The notes under the pieces are model-generated. The model searched no databases. It was not told where the DNA came from and saw only the letters and a program-made list of their open reading frames with translations. DNA of 64,000 bases, taken from NCBI GenBank assembly GCA_016861345.1, contig BOLD01000004.1, positions 62,001-126,000 of the forward strand, in the 5' to 3' direction. This DNA comes from Oligoflexia bacterium. Its GTDB lineage: Bacteria > Bdellovibrionota > Bdellovibrionia > Bdellovibrionales > Bdellovibrionaceae. Shown here piece by piece: positions 9,116 to 17,678 of the stretch (positions are counted from its first letter, which is position 1; each line of letters begins with the position of its first letter). A program made the translations under genes and the position numbers.

Positions 9116-9892
9116 ATGAACGCAAAGGTCTTGCGAGCCTTCGCAGTCTTTTTCGTTGTCCTTGGTCACGCGGCCGGAGCGGCCGCGCAGACGCTAAGCC
9201 CTCGTGATCAAATGATCTACCAGGAAACCAGAGCAATTTGTTCAAGAATTCACACGCAGATTGATGTTTATTTAAATAAGAATACGCTCGATGCCTTGAT
9301 ATTATCCATGGGACAAAGCTTGTCAGCCATTTCTGGCCATAAAACTTCAGGTCAAGCGATCCGAAATTTCTCACAACAAAATTTTATCTCTGACTACACC
9401 TGGGACCGTCTTCAAAGTGCAGGCTTTCAGGCCGGCATTGAAGCCTGTTTTCCGGGTGACAGAGAAATGCAATCCCGATTTGTTCTTGCTATGATGACGG
9501 CAGATAATGTTGGAAAAGTGCCGAGCATTGTTGCGGCAATGTACGCTCTAAAAATTGGGGCAGGGCTATTTAGTAAATTTTCCCTCGCCTTCCCAAAAGC
9601 CGCTATGGCGCTTAAGATCGCTAGCCCGGTAGCTATGATTGTGTACTCTATTCTTGATGTTCGGGCACAATTGAGTAATGCGGAGCTTACTCCAGAGGAG
9701 GCTCAGCGAATTCAAAGCCTTCAAGAAAGCCTTCGTGCTGGCAGGGAATCAACAAAAGCCTTGGCTCTGGAAATTGCTCAGGATGAGATCGCACAACAGG
9801 AACAACGTCTGCAAGAAAGCCGCGATCCATTAGAAAAAGAAAAAATCCGCTCGCATATTGAAAGAGTGAAACTCGCTATGGCGAAGCTTTAA
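9116..9892 (+). CDS. Exported helical protein of unknown function (second of a pair)
   Basis: The family is not recognised. The 258-residue product begins with a signal peptide ending near GAAAQT (about residue 25). The middle carries one long hydrophobic hairpin (about 138-185, starting VPSIVAAMYALKIGAG), and the last 70 residues form a highly charged Glu/Arg/Gln-rich coiled coil. Two cysteines (about 39 and 118) could form a disulphide. It starts 2 bases after the stop of the preceding exported protein, so it shares its transcript. The shared features (signal peptide, hydrophobic hairpin, amphipathic helices) recall multi-component alpha-helical pore-forming proteins, but no sequence motif proves that. 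Confidence 0.75.
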   Translation: MNAKVLRAFAVFFVVLGHAAGAAAQTLSPRDQMIYQETRAICSRIHTQIDVYLNKNTLDALILSMGQSLSAISGHKTSGQAIRNFSQQNFISDYTWDRLQSAGFQAGIEACFPGDREMQSRFVLAMMTADNVGKVPSIVAAMYALKIGAGLFSKFSLAFPKAAMALKIASPVAMIVYSILDVRAQLSNAELTPEEAQRIQSLQESLRAGRESTKALALEIAQDEIAQQEQRLQESRDPLEKEKIRSHIERVKLAMAKL

Positions 9893-9943
9893 AACGGGCA
9901 ACCGACCCTATCCGTTCTCAAAATTGGAAATGCAAATATGCTT

Positions 9944-10426
9944 TTACCGACGACTTAATCTTTCGTTTTCGGACTCAAGAACACGAACAAGTGTTTTCAG
10001 GTCTGCGGCCTCTTCTTTGAGCATAAGAATCTGCTCTTCTTTTTCTTGCAGAATTTGTGAGTAAGCTTTTTTCAGCTCTGTCAGCAATCGATTTGCGACA
10101 GCCAACACAGAGTCCTCGGATTGTTTTGCCTGGGAGGGGCGATGTTCTTCTTCTGTCATCTGTGTTGACTGGTGGTTTTGAAAGAAGCTTGGTGCCGCTT
10201 CTTTAATCACGCTGCCTTCACGAGCAACCATCAAAGTCTCTTCGCTATTTTGTTGGGAGGGGCGATGGATCCTTTGGTGGGAGCTCATGGGCTGATCAAG
10301 AATTAAATATTTTCCATCTTCAAAAACGTATCCAATATCCTCAGCCTTAATCCTTCGGCGAAGGGTGCTAATACTCACATGGTATTTCGTTGAATACTCA
10401 GTGAGTGGCAGATATTGGTTGTTCAT
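9944..10426 (-). CDS. Small HTH DNA-binding protein with C-terminal coiled coil
   Basis: The 160-residue protein starts with a MerR/excisionase-like helix-turn-helix (about residues 5-45, YLPLTEYSTKYHVSISTLRRRIKAEDIGY). A polar linker of about 60 residues and a coiled coil (about 108-158) rich in Glu, Lys and Leu follow, likely for dimerisation. The linker contains the motif HRPSQ twice (54-58 and 95-99), each followed by a similar SEE/SED-TL/VL-VA stretch, an internal duplication visible in the DNA as a 14-base direct repeat at 10131-10144 and 10254-10267. GGAG precedes the ATG at 10426. It diverges from the patatin gene and could regulate it or itself through the inverted repeats between them. 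No target is known. Confidence 0.75.
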   Translation of the reverse strand: MNNQYLPLTEYSTKYHVSISTLRRRIKAEDIGYVFEDGKYLILDQPMSSHQRIHRPSQQNSEETLMVAREGSVIKEAAPSFFQNHQSTQMTEEEHRPSQAKQSEDSVLAVANRLLTELKKAYSQILQEKEEQILMLKEEAADLKTLVRVLESENERLSRR

Positions 10427-10490
10427 GAAGACTCCTTATTTAACCTGCAATAAACTTAGCACAGGCTATCCATCTGTCAAATGTGTCATG

Positions 10491-10573
10491 TGAATAAGCA
10501 ATATGGGTGGCCAAAAACTGTCTGAAGGTCCGGTTATTCAGGACCTATGTCTTGGTGCACAACTGCTTATTCA
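10491..10573. promoter_or_regulatory. Nested inverted repeats in the HTH / patatin divergent intergenic region
   Basis: TGAATAAGCA (10491-10500) is the exact reverse complement of TGCTTATTCA (10564-10573). Inside lie CCAA/TTGG (10511-10514 with 10552-10555) and AGGTCC/GGACCT (10526-10531 with 10541-10546). The three sets nest into one long interrupted hairpin. It may be a divergent operator, a cruciform or a folded leader RNA. Which of these is correct cannot be decided from sequence. Confidence 0.4.
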
Positions 10574-10607
10574 TACCAAGATCAAGGTATTCATGGAATA
10601 TTAAGAC

Positions 10608-11813
10608 ATGGGCTTGCGGATACGACAAAAGAAAAAGATAGCCTTAGTTCTCAGCGGTGGAGGAATTAAAGCCGCCGCCTTCCATATCGGGGTCTGCATG
10701 GCCCTGAAAGAAAAGGGCTTTAAATTTGCCGGCGGGGCAAAAGAATTTGTTCGCCGAGCCTATCCAGATGACGATCCAATGACCATTCGTGTTTATGTGG
10801 GGTCCAGTGCCGGTGCTTTTGTGGCCTCGATACTTTCGGCGGGCTACAGTCTTGAGGCTTTAATTAATGCCTTTGAGGTTGGGCTTGGTCAAAGTCCTCA
10901 CTTTAAGGGCGACCTTGTTGGAAAACTTCGGCCGATAACGTATGGCGACATTTTTCATGTCAACAAGCGAGGTCTTCTTGCTGCCGTTCCCAATACTCTT
11001 CTTCAAAAGTCAATTTTCGCCGGCGGGTTTGAGGCGTTTTTAAAATCTAGATTCAAGGTCAATGGGCTTTTCACCACAAAAGGCATTGAAAGATACCTGA
11101 GCCAACATGCCCTTACCTATAATGACTTCTCTCAGTTGGGCGTGGATCTCTTCATTGTGGGCACACAACTCAATCATACGCGCAAAGTTATCTTCGGGAA
11201 TTTCCCAGAGAATTCAAAAACAGACCGGCTCAAGTTTGTGAACTATGCCCATATTAGTGATGCCGTTGCCGCTTCGACAAGTCTGCCCCCGGTTTATGCT
11301 CCCTATCGAATGGATAACCCCGATGGCAAAGACATGTATTACTTTGACGGTGAGATCAGAGATACCCTATCAACCCACGTGGCCGCTGATCATGGCGCGG
11401 ATCTGGTCATTTCCAGTTATTCTGTTCAGCCTTATCACTACACCGAAGAGGTTGGCAGTCTGCACCGCTACGGAATTCCTGTGATCATCAATCAGGCTCT
11501 ATACCAAGTCATTCAGCAAAAAATTGATCGGCACATCACCCATCTGCAAGAGATGAAGTCTATCTATAATGCTGTTGATGGATACTTTAAGCAAAACAAG
11601 CTCCCCGAAGAGCATCGAGAAAAAGTTTTAGAGATTATTCGCCAAAGAGTGAATTTTAAGCCAAACGTGGATTACATCTACATTCATCCCCGAGCTCAAA
11701 ATCATGAAATGTTCTTTGCCGATCACTTTAGCTTAAACCCAAAAATTCTTGAACGAATTGTTCGAATTGGGTTTAAGTCTGCCATTAGTTCTCTAAGGCA
11801 TCACGACTTGTAA
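10608..11813 (+). CDS. Patatin-like phospholipase
   Basis: Patatin-family enzymes hydrolyse acyl esters of phospholipids with a Ser-Asp dyad. The 401-residue product has the oxyanion motif SGGGIKAAAFHIG (about residues 16-28), the nucleophile elbow GSSAG (65-69, Ser67) and a DGE motif in YYFDGE with Asp247, the position of the usual DGG/DGA. No signal peptide or membrane segment is visible, so it is cytoplasmic or exported by another route, as some patatin-like effectors are. The ATG at 10608 has a weak ribosome site. An upstream in-frame ATG at 10593 is blocked by a stop. It lies alone between a divergent HTH gene and a terminator at 12093, in an island of unusual genes. The natural substrate is unknown. 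Confidence 0.85.
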   Translation: MGLRIRQKKKIALVLSGGGIKAAAFHIGVCMALKEKGFKFAGGAKEFVRRAYPDDDPMTIRVYVGSSAGAFVASILSAGYSLEALINAFEVGLGQSPHFKGDLVGKLRPITYGDIFHVNKRGLLAAVPNTLLQKSIFAGGFEAFLKSRFKVNGLFTTKGIERYLSQHALTYNDFSQLGVDLFIVGTQLNHTRKVIFGNFPENSKTDRLKFVNYAHISDAVAASTSLPPVYAPYRMDNPDGKDMYYFDGEIRDTLSTHVAADHGADLVISSYSVQPYHYTEEVGSLHRYGIPVIINQALYQVIQQKIDRHITHLQEMKSIYNAVDGYFKQNKLPEEHREKVLEIIRQRVNFKPNVDYIYIHPRAQNHEMFFADHFSLNPKILERIVRIGFKSAISSLRHHDL

Positions 11814-12171
11814 AAAACGAGAAGCGCAGGCTTCGCTCAGGACCTACATCCATGAACATCGCAACCAAAGGATTTTGAGTCCCCTCCCAAGGACTTGTAC
11901 GTGTTGGAGCCCCTTGGGTAAACCTAACCGATCAGTTCAAGAATTAACTTCAGAATTTCCAAGATTAATAAAATTAACCCCAAAGCCTCTTCAGTTTTCT
12001 TCTTTTTTCGCCGAGAACAACTTAAGTGTTGGGACCTTCCGGTCCGGTCGTCCGACATCAGAACCTCCAGTGTGTGGTTCGGATGCGACATCAAAAGCAA
12101 GCCCGAGCGAAGTCTGCAAGGGCTTGCTTTTGCAATTTTTAATCTTTAGCAATAGTAGTAATGCCGTTCAC
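11814..12171. other. 358-bp intergenic stretch with successive hairpins; candidate small RNA
   Basis: No convincing gene lies here. From the left it holds a GAAGC-GCAG-GCTTC hairpin (about 11821-11834) and an AT-rich segment with a possible promoter, TTAACT (11944-11949), 16 bases, TAATAA (11966-11971). Three hairpins follow in a row: GGACC-TTCC-GGTCC (12032-12045), GAACC-N10-GGTTC (12061-12080) and the 12-bp stem at 12093-12131. A promoter-like box, stacked hairpins and a terminator are what a small RNA gene of about 150 bases on the plus strand would look like. I found no match to tRNA, tmRNA or SRP RNA features. It could equally be the 3' untranslated region of the patatin gene. Confidence 0.3.
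12093..12131. terminator. Bidirectional intrinsic terminator
   Basis: AAAAGCAAGCCC (12093-12104) pairs perfectly with GGGCTTGCTTTT (12120-12131) around a 15-base loop, giving a 12-bp stem with A residues on one side and T residues on the other, followed by TGCAATTTTT. It lies between the convergent patatin gene and the broken acetyltransferase gene and can serve both directions. Confidence 0.85.
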
Positions 12172-12643
12172 TTAAGTTTTGGTAATTCCGTAGACGTCAC
12201 AGAGCCAGGAAGTTGATCTCACAGTTGCAGTACCTGTCTTTTCTTTTTTCATTCCCAATCGTTCAGCAACTTTAATCGACGGCTTATTTGCAGGATTAAT
12301 CGCGGAGACTAACCTAGCAATATGGTATTCATTAAAAGCGAGGCTCATTCCTAAGCCTGCAGCCTCGGTCGCAAATCCCTGATGCCAATAAGCAGGATGA
12401 AGAAAGTATCCCAGCTCCACCTCGTCTACACCATCAATCAGTGTGTGGATAAGTCCTGAATGGCCCATCAATTGTCCTTTATGATTTTCGATGGCCCACT
12501 TCCCGTAACCATGTTGGCGATAATGCTCAAAATTGAATTCGATCCGACTTGCCGACGTAGAGTGAGTTCATGAATAAATTCTTGCTCTGATTCTAAATCG
12601 TTGCAATGGTTGACGCTTTAATGACAAGCCGCCTGTTGATCAG
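12172..12643 (-). pseudogene. Broken GNAT-family (RimJ/RimL-like) acetyltransferase
   Basis: The longest intact piece (reading leftward from 12567 to the stop at 12172) encodes the C-terminal two thirds of a GNAT fold. It contains FEHYRQHGYGKWAIENHKGQ, LGYFLHPAYWHQGFATEAAG (the acetyl-CoA loop, with QGFATE in place of Q/RGxGxA) and NPANKPSIKVAERLGMKKE. The expected N-terminal parts lie upstream in other frames: LINRRLVIKAS around 12611-12643 and SEQEFIHELTLRRQVG around 12545-12590. The stretch between them is too short, pointing to at least two frameshifts and a small deletion. No start codon with a ribosome site is present. Intact relatives acetylate N-termini, ribosomal proteins or small molecules, and this copy is probably inactive. 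Confidence 0.7.
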
Positions 12644-12688
12644 GCTGGGCCCGTGAAAATCACTAAGCCCCGCCCCCAAGTGTGCTAT

Positions 12689-14158
12689 CTACAGCGCCTT
12701 CTCAACCAAAGCGAAAAGCGGGCCAGAGATGATTCCGAGAACAAGAACGAAAAAGGCTGAAATCAGAATGGCGGTTTTTGTGGCGCTGAAATCAAGAGCT
12801 GCTTCTTCGGCGTCGCCCTCTTTCATGTACATCACAACAATTGGTCGCAAGTAATAGTACACGCTGATAACCGAATTCAAAACGCCCCAAACCGCAAGCC
12901 AGATCAGCCCCTCTCCGATTGCGGAAGAGAAGAGATAGAACTTACCAAAGAATCCAACTGTCGGTGGAACGCCGGCAAGAGAGAGCATGAACAGAGTCAA
13001 ACAAAAGGCCATGAGCGGATGTCGTTTTGCGTATCCAGCCATGTCATCGATTTGAATTGAGGTATTCTCGTCTTTTTCCATTAAGCAGATGATCGCAAAT
13101 GCACCAAGGGTCATCAATGAATACGCTGCTAAATAAAACACCACTCCAGAATTTGCAAAGCTTGTCTTGTCGCTAATGCCGGCCGTGATCACGCCCACAA
13201 GCATATATCCAGAATGCGAAATGCTCGAGTACGCCAACATTCGTTTAAAGTTGTTTTGGATTAAGGCCGCAACGTTGCCCACGATCATTGTGAAAACAGC
13301 GAGCCACTGAAGAAAGTCAAAAAGGCTTTCTGATCCAACCAAGCTTTTTGTTGAAATGATTCTTAAAAAAGCGGCAAAAGAAACGGCCTTCACCGCTGTG
13401 GCCATAAATGCTGAGTGCGGAGTTGGAGCTCCCTGATAAACATCAGGAGTCCACGCATGAAATGGGGCAATTGATATTTTAAAGCAAAAGCCCAGCACCA
13501 CTAAAATAATTCCGATCATAAACAATCGGTTTGTGCCAATTAGATTTGCTGTTTGTTGAATAATGTCTGGAATGTATGTGCTTTGGACTGTTCCAAATAA
13601 GAAAGAAATTCCGTACAGAAACAAGGCCGAAGCAAAGCTGCCAAGAACGAAATATTTAAATGCAGATTCTTTTGAAAGCTTCTGTTCGTGTGACATTCCG
13701 ATCATCACATAAAGAGCAAGCGACATGGTTTCTAATCCAATAAAGACAACCAGCAGGTCATAAGCAGAAACAAGTAACAACATTCCCAGCGCCGAGCTCA
13801 GTGTTAAGAATACTAATTCTGAAAACTGATCTCCGTTTGTTGCCGGGTTGTCGTGCATTAAGAGCAGGGCTCCTGCCGCGCCCATTAGTGCAATCAAGCC
13901 CACCCAAAGAGTAATTCCATCAATCACAATGGCTCGAGCAAAGGCTGTGGACTGGGCCCCGCCACCAAGAAGTGTGTACACGGTTGCCAGCAAAATGGCC
14001 GAGGCAAAAAGACCTCCCAACCCTTGAAACAAGGTTGCTGCCGGCGCTTGCTCGTTGTTTCCGCGAATCACTTTAATCGTGATGGGAATCAAGCTTGATA
14101 AAAAGAGGATGATCATTGGAGAAATTCGAAATACGTCTGCCATTCCAATATTTGTCAT
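12689..14158 (-). CDS. nuoN: NADH-quinone oxidoreductase subunit N
   Basis: NuoN is one of three antiporter-like proton-pumping subunits of complex I in the inner membrane. The 489-residue product is almost entirely membrane helices (about 14) and carries the family landmarks: the MSLALYVMIG stretch, a proton-channel helix with FKISIAPFHAWTPDVYQGAPTP, and KRMLAYSSISHSGYMLVG. The start ATG overlaps the nuoM stop (ATGA), so it is translationally coupled. It is the last gene of a nuoAHJKLMN operon. About 50 bases downstream the strand continues into a degraded acetyltransferase, and I see no clear terminator. Confidence 0.95.
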   Translation of the reverse strand: MTNIGMADVFRISPMIILFLSSLIPITIKVIRGNNEQAPAATLFQGLGGLFASAILLATVYTLLGGGAQSTAFARAIVIDGITLWVGLIALMGAAGALLLMHDNPATNGDQFSELVFLTLSSALGMLLLVSAYDLLVVFIGLETMSLALYVMIGMSHEQKLSKESAFKYFVLGSFASALFLYGISFLFGTVQSTYIPDIIQQTANLIGTNRLFMIGIILVVLGFCFKISIAPFHAWTPDVYQGAPTPHSAFMATAVKAVSFAAFLRIISTKSLVGSESLFDFLQWLAVFTMIVGNVAALIQNNFKRMLAYSSISHSGYMLVGVITAGISDKTSFANSGVVFYLAAYSLMTLGAFAIICLMEKDENTSIQIDDMAGYAKRHPLMAFCLTLFMLSLAGVPPTVGFFGKFYLFSSAIGEGLIWLAVWGVLNSVISVYYYLRPIVVMYMKEGDAEEAALDFSATKTAILISAFFVLVLGIISGPLFALVEKAL

Positions 14159-15732
14159 TGGCGAACTCCTGTGCTGCCGACCTGAAGCGATTGAGTCTCG
14201 GTTATTGATGATTGATTTGTGGGCTGATAAGTTAGCTCATAGTTGTTCTTGTTATTCACAAGGTGATCAATGCTTGCCTTTGTGTAATCAAGAAAGTGAT
14301 TCGGGAAAAGTCCCATCCAGAAAACCATAATAATCATTGGAACAAGAACCGCGATCTCTCTCGAGTTAAGGTCATGGAGCGGGTGATGCTCGTCTGCGAC
14401 CAGCTCGCCCTTTTCGCCAAAGAATACTTTCTTAAACATCCACAACATATAAACCGCACCCAGCACCACGCCGGTGACGGCGATAAAAGCAAAGGGCTTA
14501 TCTGCTTTATAGGTGCCAAGCAGAATCAAAAACTCTCCAACGAAACCATTTGTCATTGGAACGGCGATGCTTGAAAGCGTGATAATGAAGAAACAAATTG
14601 TGAAAATGGGCAGTACTCCCGCCAGTCCACCGTATTTTGAAATCTCTCTTGAATGAGTTCTCTCATAGATCATTCCCACCAACAAGAAGAGCGCGCCCGT
14701 GCTGATCCCGTGATTGAGCATTTGATAGAGTCCACCGGTGGCTCCAAATTGATTAAAGGCAAAAAGCCCAAGCAAAATGTAGCCCATGTGAGAAACTGAA
14801 GAGTAGGCAACAAGCTTTTTAATATCCGGTTGAACCATCGCCACAAGCGCCCCATAAACGATACCAATTGCGCCCACGAGCATGAAGAGCCATCCCCAAT
14901 AGTCCGCAGCTTCTGGGAATAATGGGATGGTCCATCTCATCAGTCCATATGTTCCCATCTTCAGCATCACCCCGGCCAGAATGACAGAGCCTGGGGTTGG
15001 AGCTTCAACGTGGGCATCAGGCAGCCATGTGTGAAATGGAAAAACTGGGACCTTAATTGCAAAGGCCAATGCAAAGGCAAAGAAAAGAAGTGTTTGAAGG
15101 CTGAAGAACTGTCCACCAACAAAGGGAATATTTAATTTATAGAAATCAAGCAGGCTTGCACTCATGTGTCCAACAACGTCTTTTGTCAGGAACATCATGT
15201 AGATGATCGCCACAAGCATCAGAACAGATCCGATCATTGTATAAATGAAAAACTTGATTGTTGCATAAATTCGGCGCTGACCGCCCCAAATTCCAATCAT
15301 GAAATACATTGGAACAAGAGAAAGTTCCCAGAAAAGATAGAAAAAGATCGCATCCATCGCCAAGAATGTTCCAATCATTGCTGTTTGAAGAACAAAAACA
15401 GAGGCTAAGAATCCTTTTAGTTTTTGATCAATCGAGGTCCACGAGCCCAAAAGTACAATCGGAGTTAAGAATGTGGTCAGCAGAACAAGCCAAAGCGAGA
15501 TTCCATCAATTCCCAAAAAGTAGCTGATGCCAAACCTTTCAATCCACACATACTGCTCAACCATTTGAAGGTTCGCAGTCGCCGGATCAAAATATTTGAA
15601 TATTCCAAGGCTCAGCAGAAATTCAATGATCGCAAAGCCAAACGCGAGAGGCTTAAGCGTGCTCTTGTTGGGCCAGAAGGCAATCACTAGGGCAAAGACT
15701 ATTGGTAAAAATACCACCGCTGATAAAATCAT
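14155..15732 (-). CDS. nuoM: NADH-quinone oxidoreductase subunit M
   Basis: NuoM is an antiporter-like membrane subunit of complex I. The 525-residue product has about 14 membrane helices, the FLAMDAIFFYLFWELSLVPMYFMIGIWGG segment with the key helix glutamate, KVPVFPFHTWLPDAHVEAPTPGSV and the KKLVAYSSVSHMGYI helix. The C-terminus has a polar tail of about 40 residues (NQSSITETQSLQ region), longer than usual. It sits between nuoL (2 bases upstream) and nuoN (4-base overlap). GAGGT before the ATG serves as ribosome site. Confidence 0.96.
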   Translation of the reverse strand: MILSAVVFLPIVFALVIAFWPNKSTLKPLAFGFAIIEFLLSLGIFKYFDPATANLQMVEQYVWIERFGISYFLGIDGISLWLVLLTTFLTPIVLLGSWTSIDQKLKGFLASVFVLQTAMIGTFLAMDAIFFYLFWELSLVPMYFMIGIWGGQRRIYATIKFFIYTMIGSVLMLVAIIYMMFLTKDVVGHMSASLLDFYKLNIPFVGGQFFSLQTLLFFAFALAFAIKVPVFPFHTWLPDAHVEAPTPGSVILAGVMLKMGTYGLMRWTIPLFPEAADYWGWLFMLVGAIGIVYGALVAMVQPDIKKLVAYSSVSHMGYILLGLFAFNQFGATGGLYQMLNHGISTGALFLLVGMIYERTHSREISKYGGLAGVLPIFTICFFIITLSSIAVPMTNGFVGEFLILLGTYKADKPFAFIAVTGVVLGAVYMLWMFKKVFFGEKGELVADEHHPLHDLNSREIAVLVPMIIMVFWMGLFPNHFLDYTKASIDHLVNNKNNYELTYQPTNQSSITETQSLQVGSTGVRQ

Positions 15733-15734
15733 GT

Positions 15735-17669
15735 TTACCTCATCAGAACAAATGCAAGAGTTGTCACAATACCGATCGCGATATAAAGGGCGTACTGTTG
15801 AATGTTTCCATTTTGAAGAACGCGCACAAATTGGCCACCGCCGCGAACAATGTCAGATAAAACATAGGTTGCTTTATCAATAAAGTTCACATCGACATAG
15901 AACCAAATGTTTTTGCTCGTACGAACAAGCGGGTTAATGATCCAAGCAAAGTACCCTTCGTCCACAAAATACTTGTTGTAGACAACCTCGTAAAACTTGC
16001 CCATTGCGGCTGCAAATCTCTTTGGCTTCTCGGGATCTTGAACATAAAAGTGATACGCCAACGCTGCTGAGGCTGCGGCAAGTGTAACTGATACGCCCAT
16101 GAGCAACCACTCTTGGCTTGCTTCTGCATGCCCCAGGTTTGGCACAGCTTTGATCACTGGTGACAACCAATGCTCCCAAATGTTCTCAGGGTGTCCTGGA
16201 AGTATGGAGCCGATAACATGCGGAATTCCAATCCATCCGCCAATGACTGACAAAATTCCAAGAACAATCAGCGGGATTGTCATGACAGCAGGCGATTCGT
16301 GAGGATGAACGTCTTTGGGAACGCGGCTTTTTCCCCAGAAGGTTAGTGCCATTAATCGTGTCATGTAAAACGCCGTCATCGTTGCGCCAATCGCGCCAAG
16401 GGCCCACAGGCCAACGTGTCCAAGTGGACTATGGAAAGACATCCACAGAATTTCATCTTTTGAAAAGAATCCCGCAAAGGGCGGCATTCCGATAATCGCA
16501 ACCCAACCCAAGAAAAAGGTGAAGTGCGTGATCGGTAAATATTTTTTTAATCCCCCCATTTTGCGAATATCTTGTTCTTCGTGCATGGCATGGATCACGC
16601 TGCCTGAACCCAAGAACATTAGCGCCTTAAAGAAGGCGTGGGTCATCAAGTGGAAAAGAGCTGCGCCAAAGGCGCCGACACCACAGGCAAGAAACATATA
16701 TCCAAGCTGTGATACGGTTGAGTAAGCCAAAACTTTTTTAATATCCCACTGAGTAAGACCAATGCTTGCCGCCATCACCGCCGTCAGCGCACCGATGATC
16801 GCAATCACCATCAGTGTGTTGGGGGCCATTAAAAACAAAGGATTCAGTCGGATGATCATATAGACACCGGCTGTAACCATGGTCGCTGCGTGGATCAGCG
16901 CGGAAACAGGAGTTGGACCCGCCATCGCATCGGGCAGCCATACATAAAGAGGAATTTGTGCAGACTTTCCTGTTGCTCCGATGAAAAGAAAAAGAGTTCC
17001 AATTGTAATTGCGCCCAACCATGAAGTCTCTGGGCTCTGCGGAATCAGAGCGTTGATTTCCGAAAATGTCAGCGTTCCAAAGGTAAGGAATAATACAAAC
17101 ATTCCGAGCAAAAAGGCAGCGTCGCCGATTCTGTTTGTAATAAAGGCCTTCATTCCTGCCGCTGCTTTTTCTTTGTCTGTGAACCAGAAGCCAATCAGAA
17201 GATATGAACAAAGACCAACGCCCTCCCATCCAACAAACATCACAAGAAGATTGTCACCCAAAACAAGCAACAGCATGTTGAACAAGAAAAGGTTCAAGTA
17301 GGCAAAATATTTTGCGACGCCCTTGTCGTGGTGCATGTATCCCACGCTAAACAAATGAATCAACGAACCAACGCCCGTAACAATCAGGATCATGACCGCG
17401 CTGATTTGATCAACTAAGAATCCGGCTTTTACCTTAAAGTCTGCGACCGTGATCCAATCAAAGAAGCTCACTGAGATTTTGCGAGACTCCGCCGGCATTC
17501 CCAACAGGTCAATGAAGAGAAGGATCGCGGACAAAAAAGATATTGCAGCAGCCGCTGTTGCAATTGTCCCCGCCAGATTGGCAGAGTGTTTTTTATATCG
17601 AAATCCGTTTATTAAAAAACCAACAAAGGGCGACAAAATCAAAATGGACATCAAAAGCTGGTGGTTCAT
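15735..17669 (-). CDS. nuoL: NADH-quinone oxidoreductase subunit L
   Basis: NuoL is the distal antiporter-like subunit of complex I, recognised by its extra C-terminal lateral helix. The 644-residue length is typical. Visible landmarks are LLVMFVGWEGVGLCSYLLIGFW, the IPLYVWLPDAMAGPTPVSALIHAATMVTAG channel helix and KKVLAYSTVSQLGYMFLACG. The C-terminal 130 residues contain the expected amphipathic region before a final membrane anchor. It lies 9 bases after nuoK and just before nuoM in the same transcript. Confidence 0.96.
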   Translation of the reverse strand: MNHQLLMSILILSPFVGFLINGFRYKKHSANLAGTIATAAAAISFLSAILLFIDLLGMPAESRKISVSFFDWITVADFKVKAGFLVDQISAVMILIVTGVGSLIHLFSVGYMHHDKGVAKYFAYLNLFLFNMLLLVLGDNLLVMFVGWEGVGLCSYLLIGFWFTDKEKAAAGMKAFITNRIGDAAFLLGMFVLFLTFGTLTFSEINALIPQSPETSWLGAITIGTLFLFIGATGKSAQIPLYVWLPDAMAGPTPVSALIHAATMVTAGVYMIIRLNPLFLMAPNTLMVIAIIGALTAVMAASIGLTQWDIKKVLAYSTVSQLGYMFLACGVGAFGAALFHLMTHAFFKALMFLGSGSVIHAMHEEQDIRKMGGLKKYLPITHFTFFLGWVAIIGMPPFAGFFSKDEILWMSFHSPLGHVGLWALGAIGATMTAFYMTRLMALTFWGKSRVPKDVHPHESPAVMTIPLIVLGILSVIGGWIGIPHVIGSILPGHPENIWEHWLSPVIKAVPNLGHAEASQEWLLMGVSVTLAAASAALAYHFYVQDPEKPKRFAAAMGKFYEVVYNKYFVDEGYFAWIINPLVRTSKNIWFYVDVNFIDKATYVLSDIVRGGGQFVRVLQNGNIQQYALYIAIGIVTTLAFVLMR

Positions 17670-17678
17670 GCTTGCTCC

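Noticed and set aside
12001..12090. Possible SRP RNA or tRNA (CCTTCCGG and GGTTCGGAT sequences)
   Set aside because: The SRP GGAAGCAGCC core is absent on either strand, and the GGTTC-like piece is not in a T-arm with acceptor, D and anticodon stems around it.
11875..12216. A 113-codon plus-strand open frame downstream of the patatin gene
   Set aside because: It has no ribosome site, Ser/Pro-rich low-complexity content and no family resemblance. It runs through the hairpins and terminator and into the antisense of the acetyltransferase remnant.
12444..12452. Perfect DnaA-box sequence TGTGGATAA
   Set aside because: It is a single copy inside the acetyltransferase remnant, 31 kb from oriC, without companion boxes. 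Chance occurrence is likely.
16738..17229. A 163-codon minus-strand frame inside nuoL
   Set aside because: It lies wholly within nuoL in another frame and has no family resemblance. It is an out-of-frame shadow.
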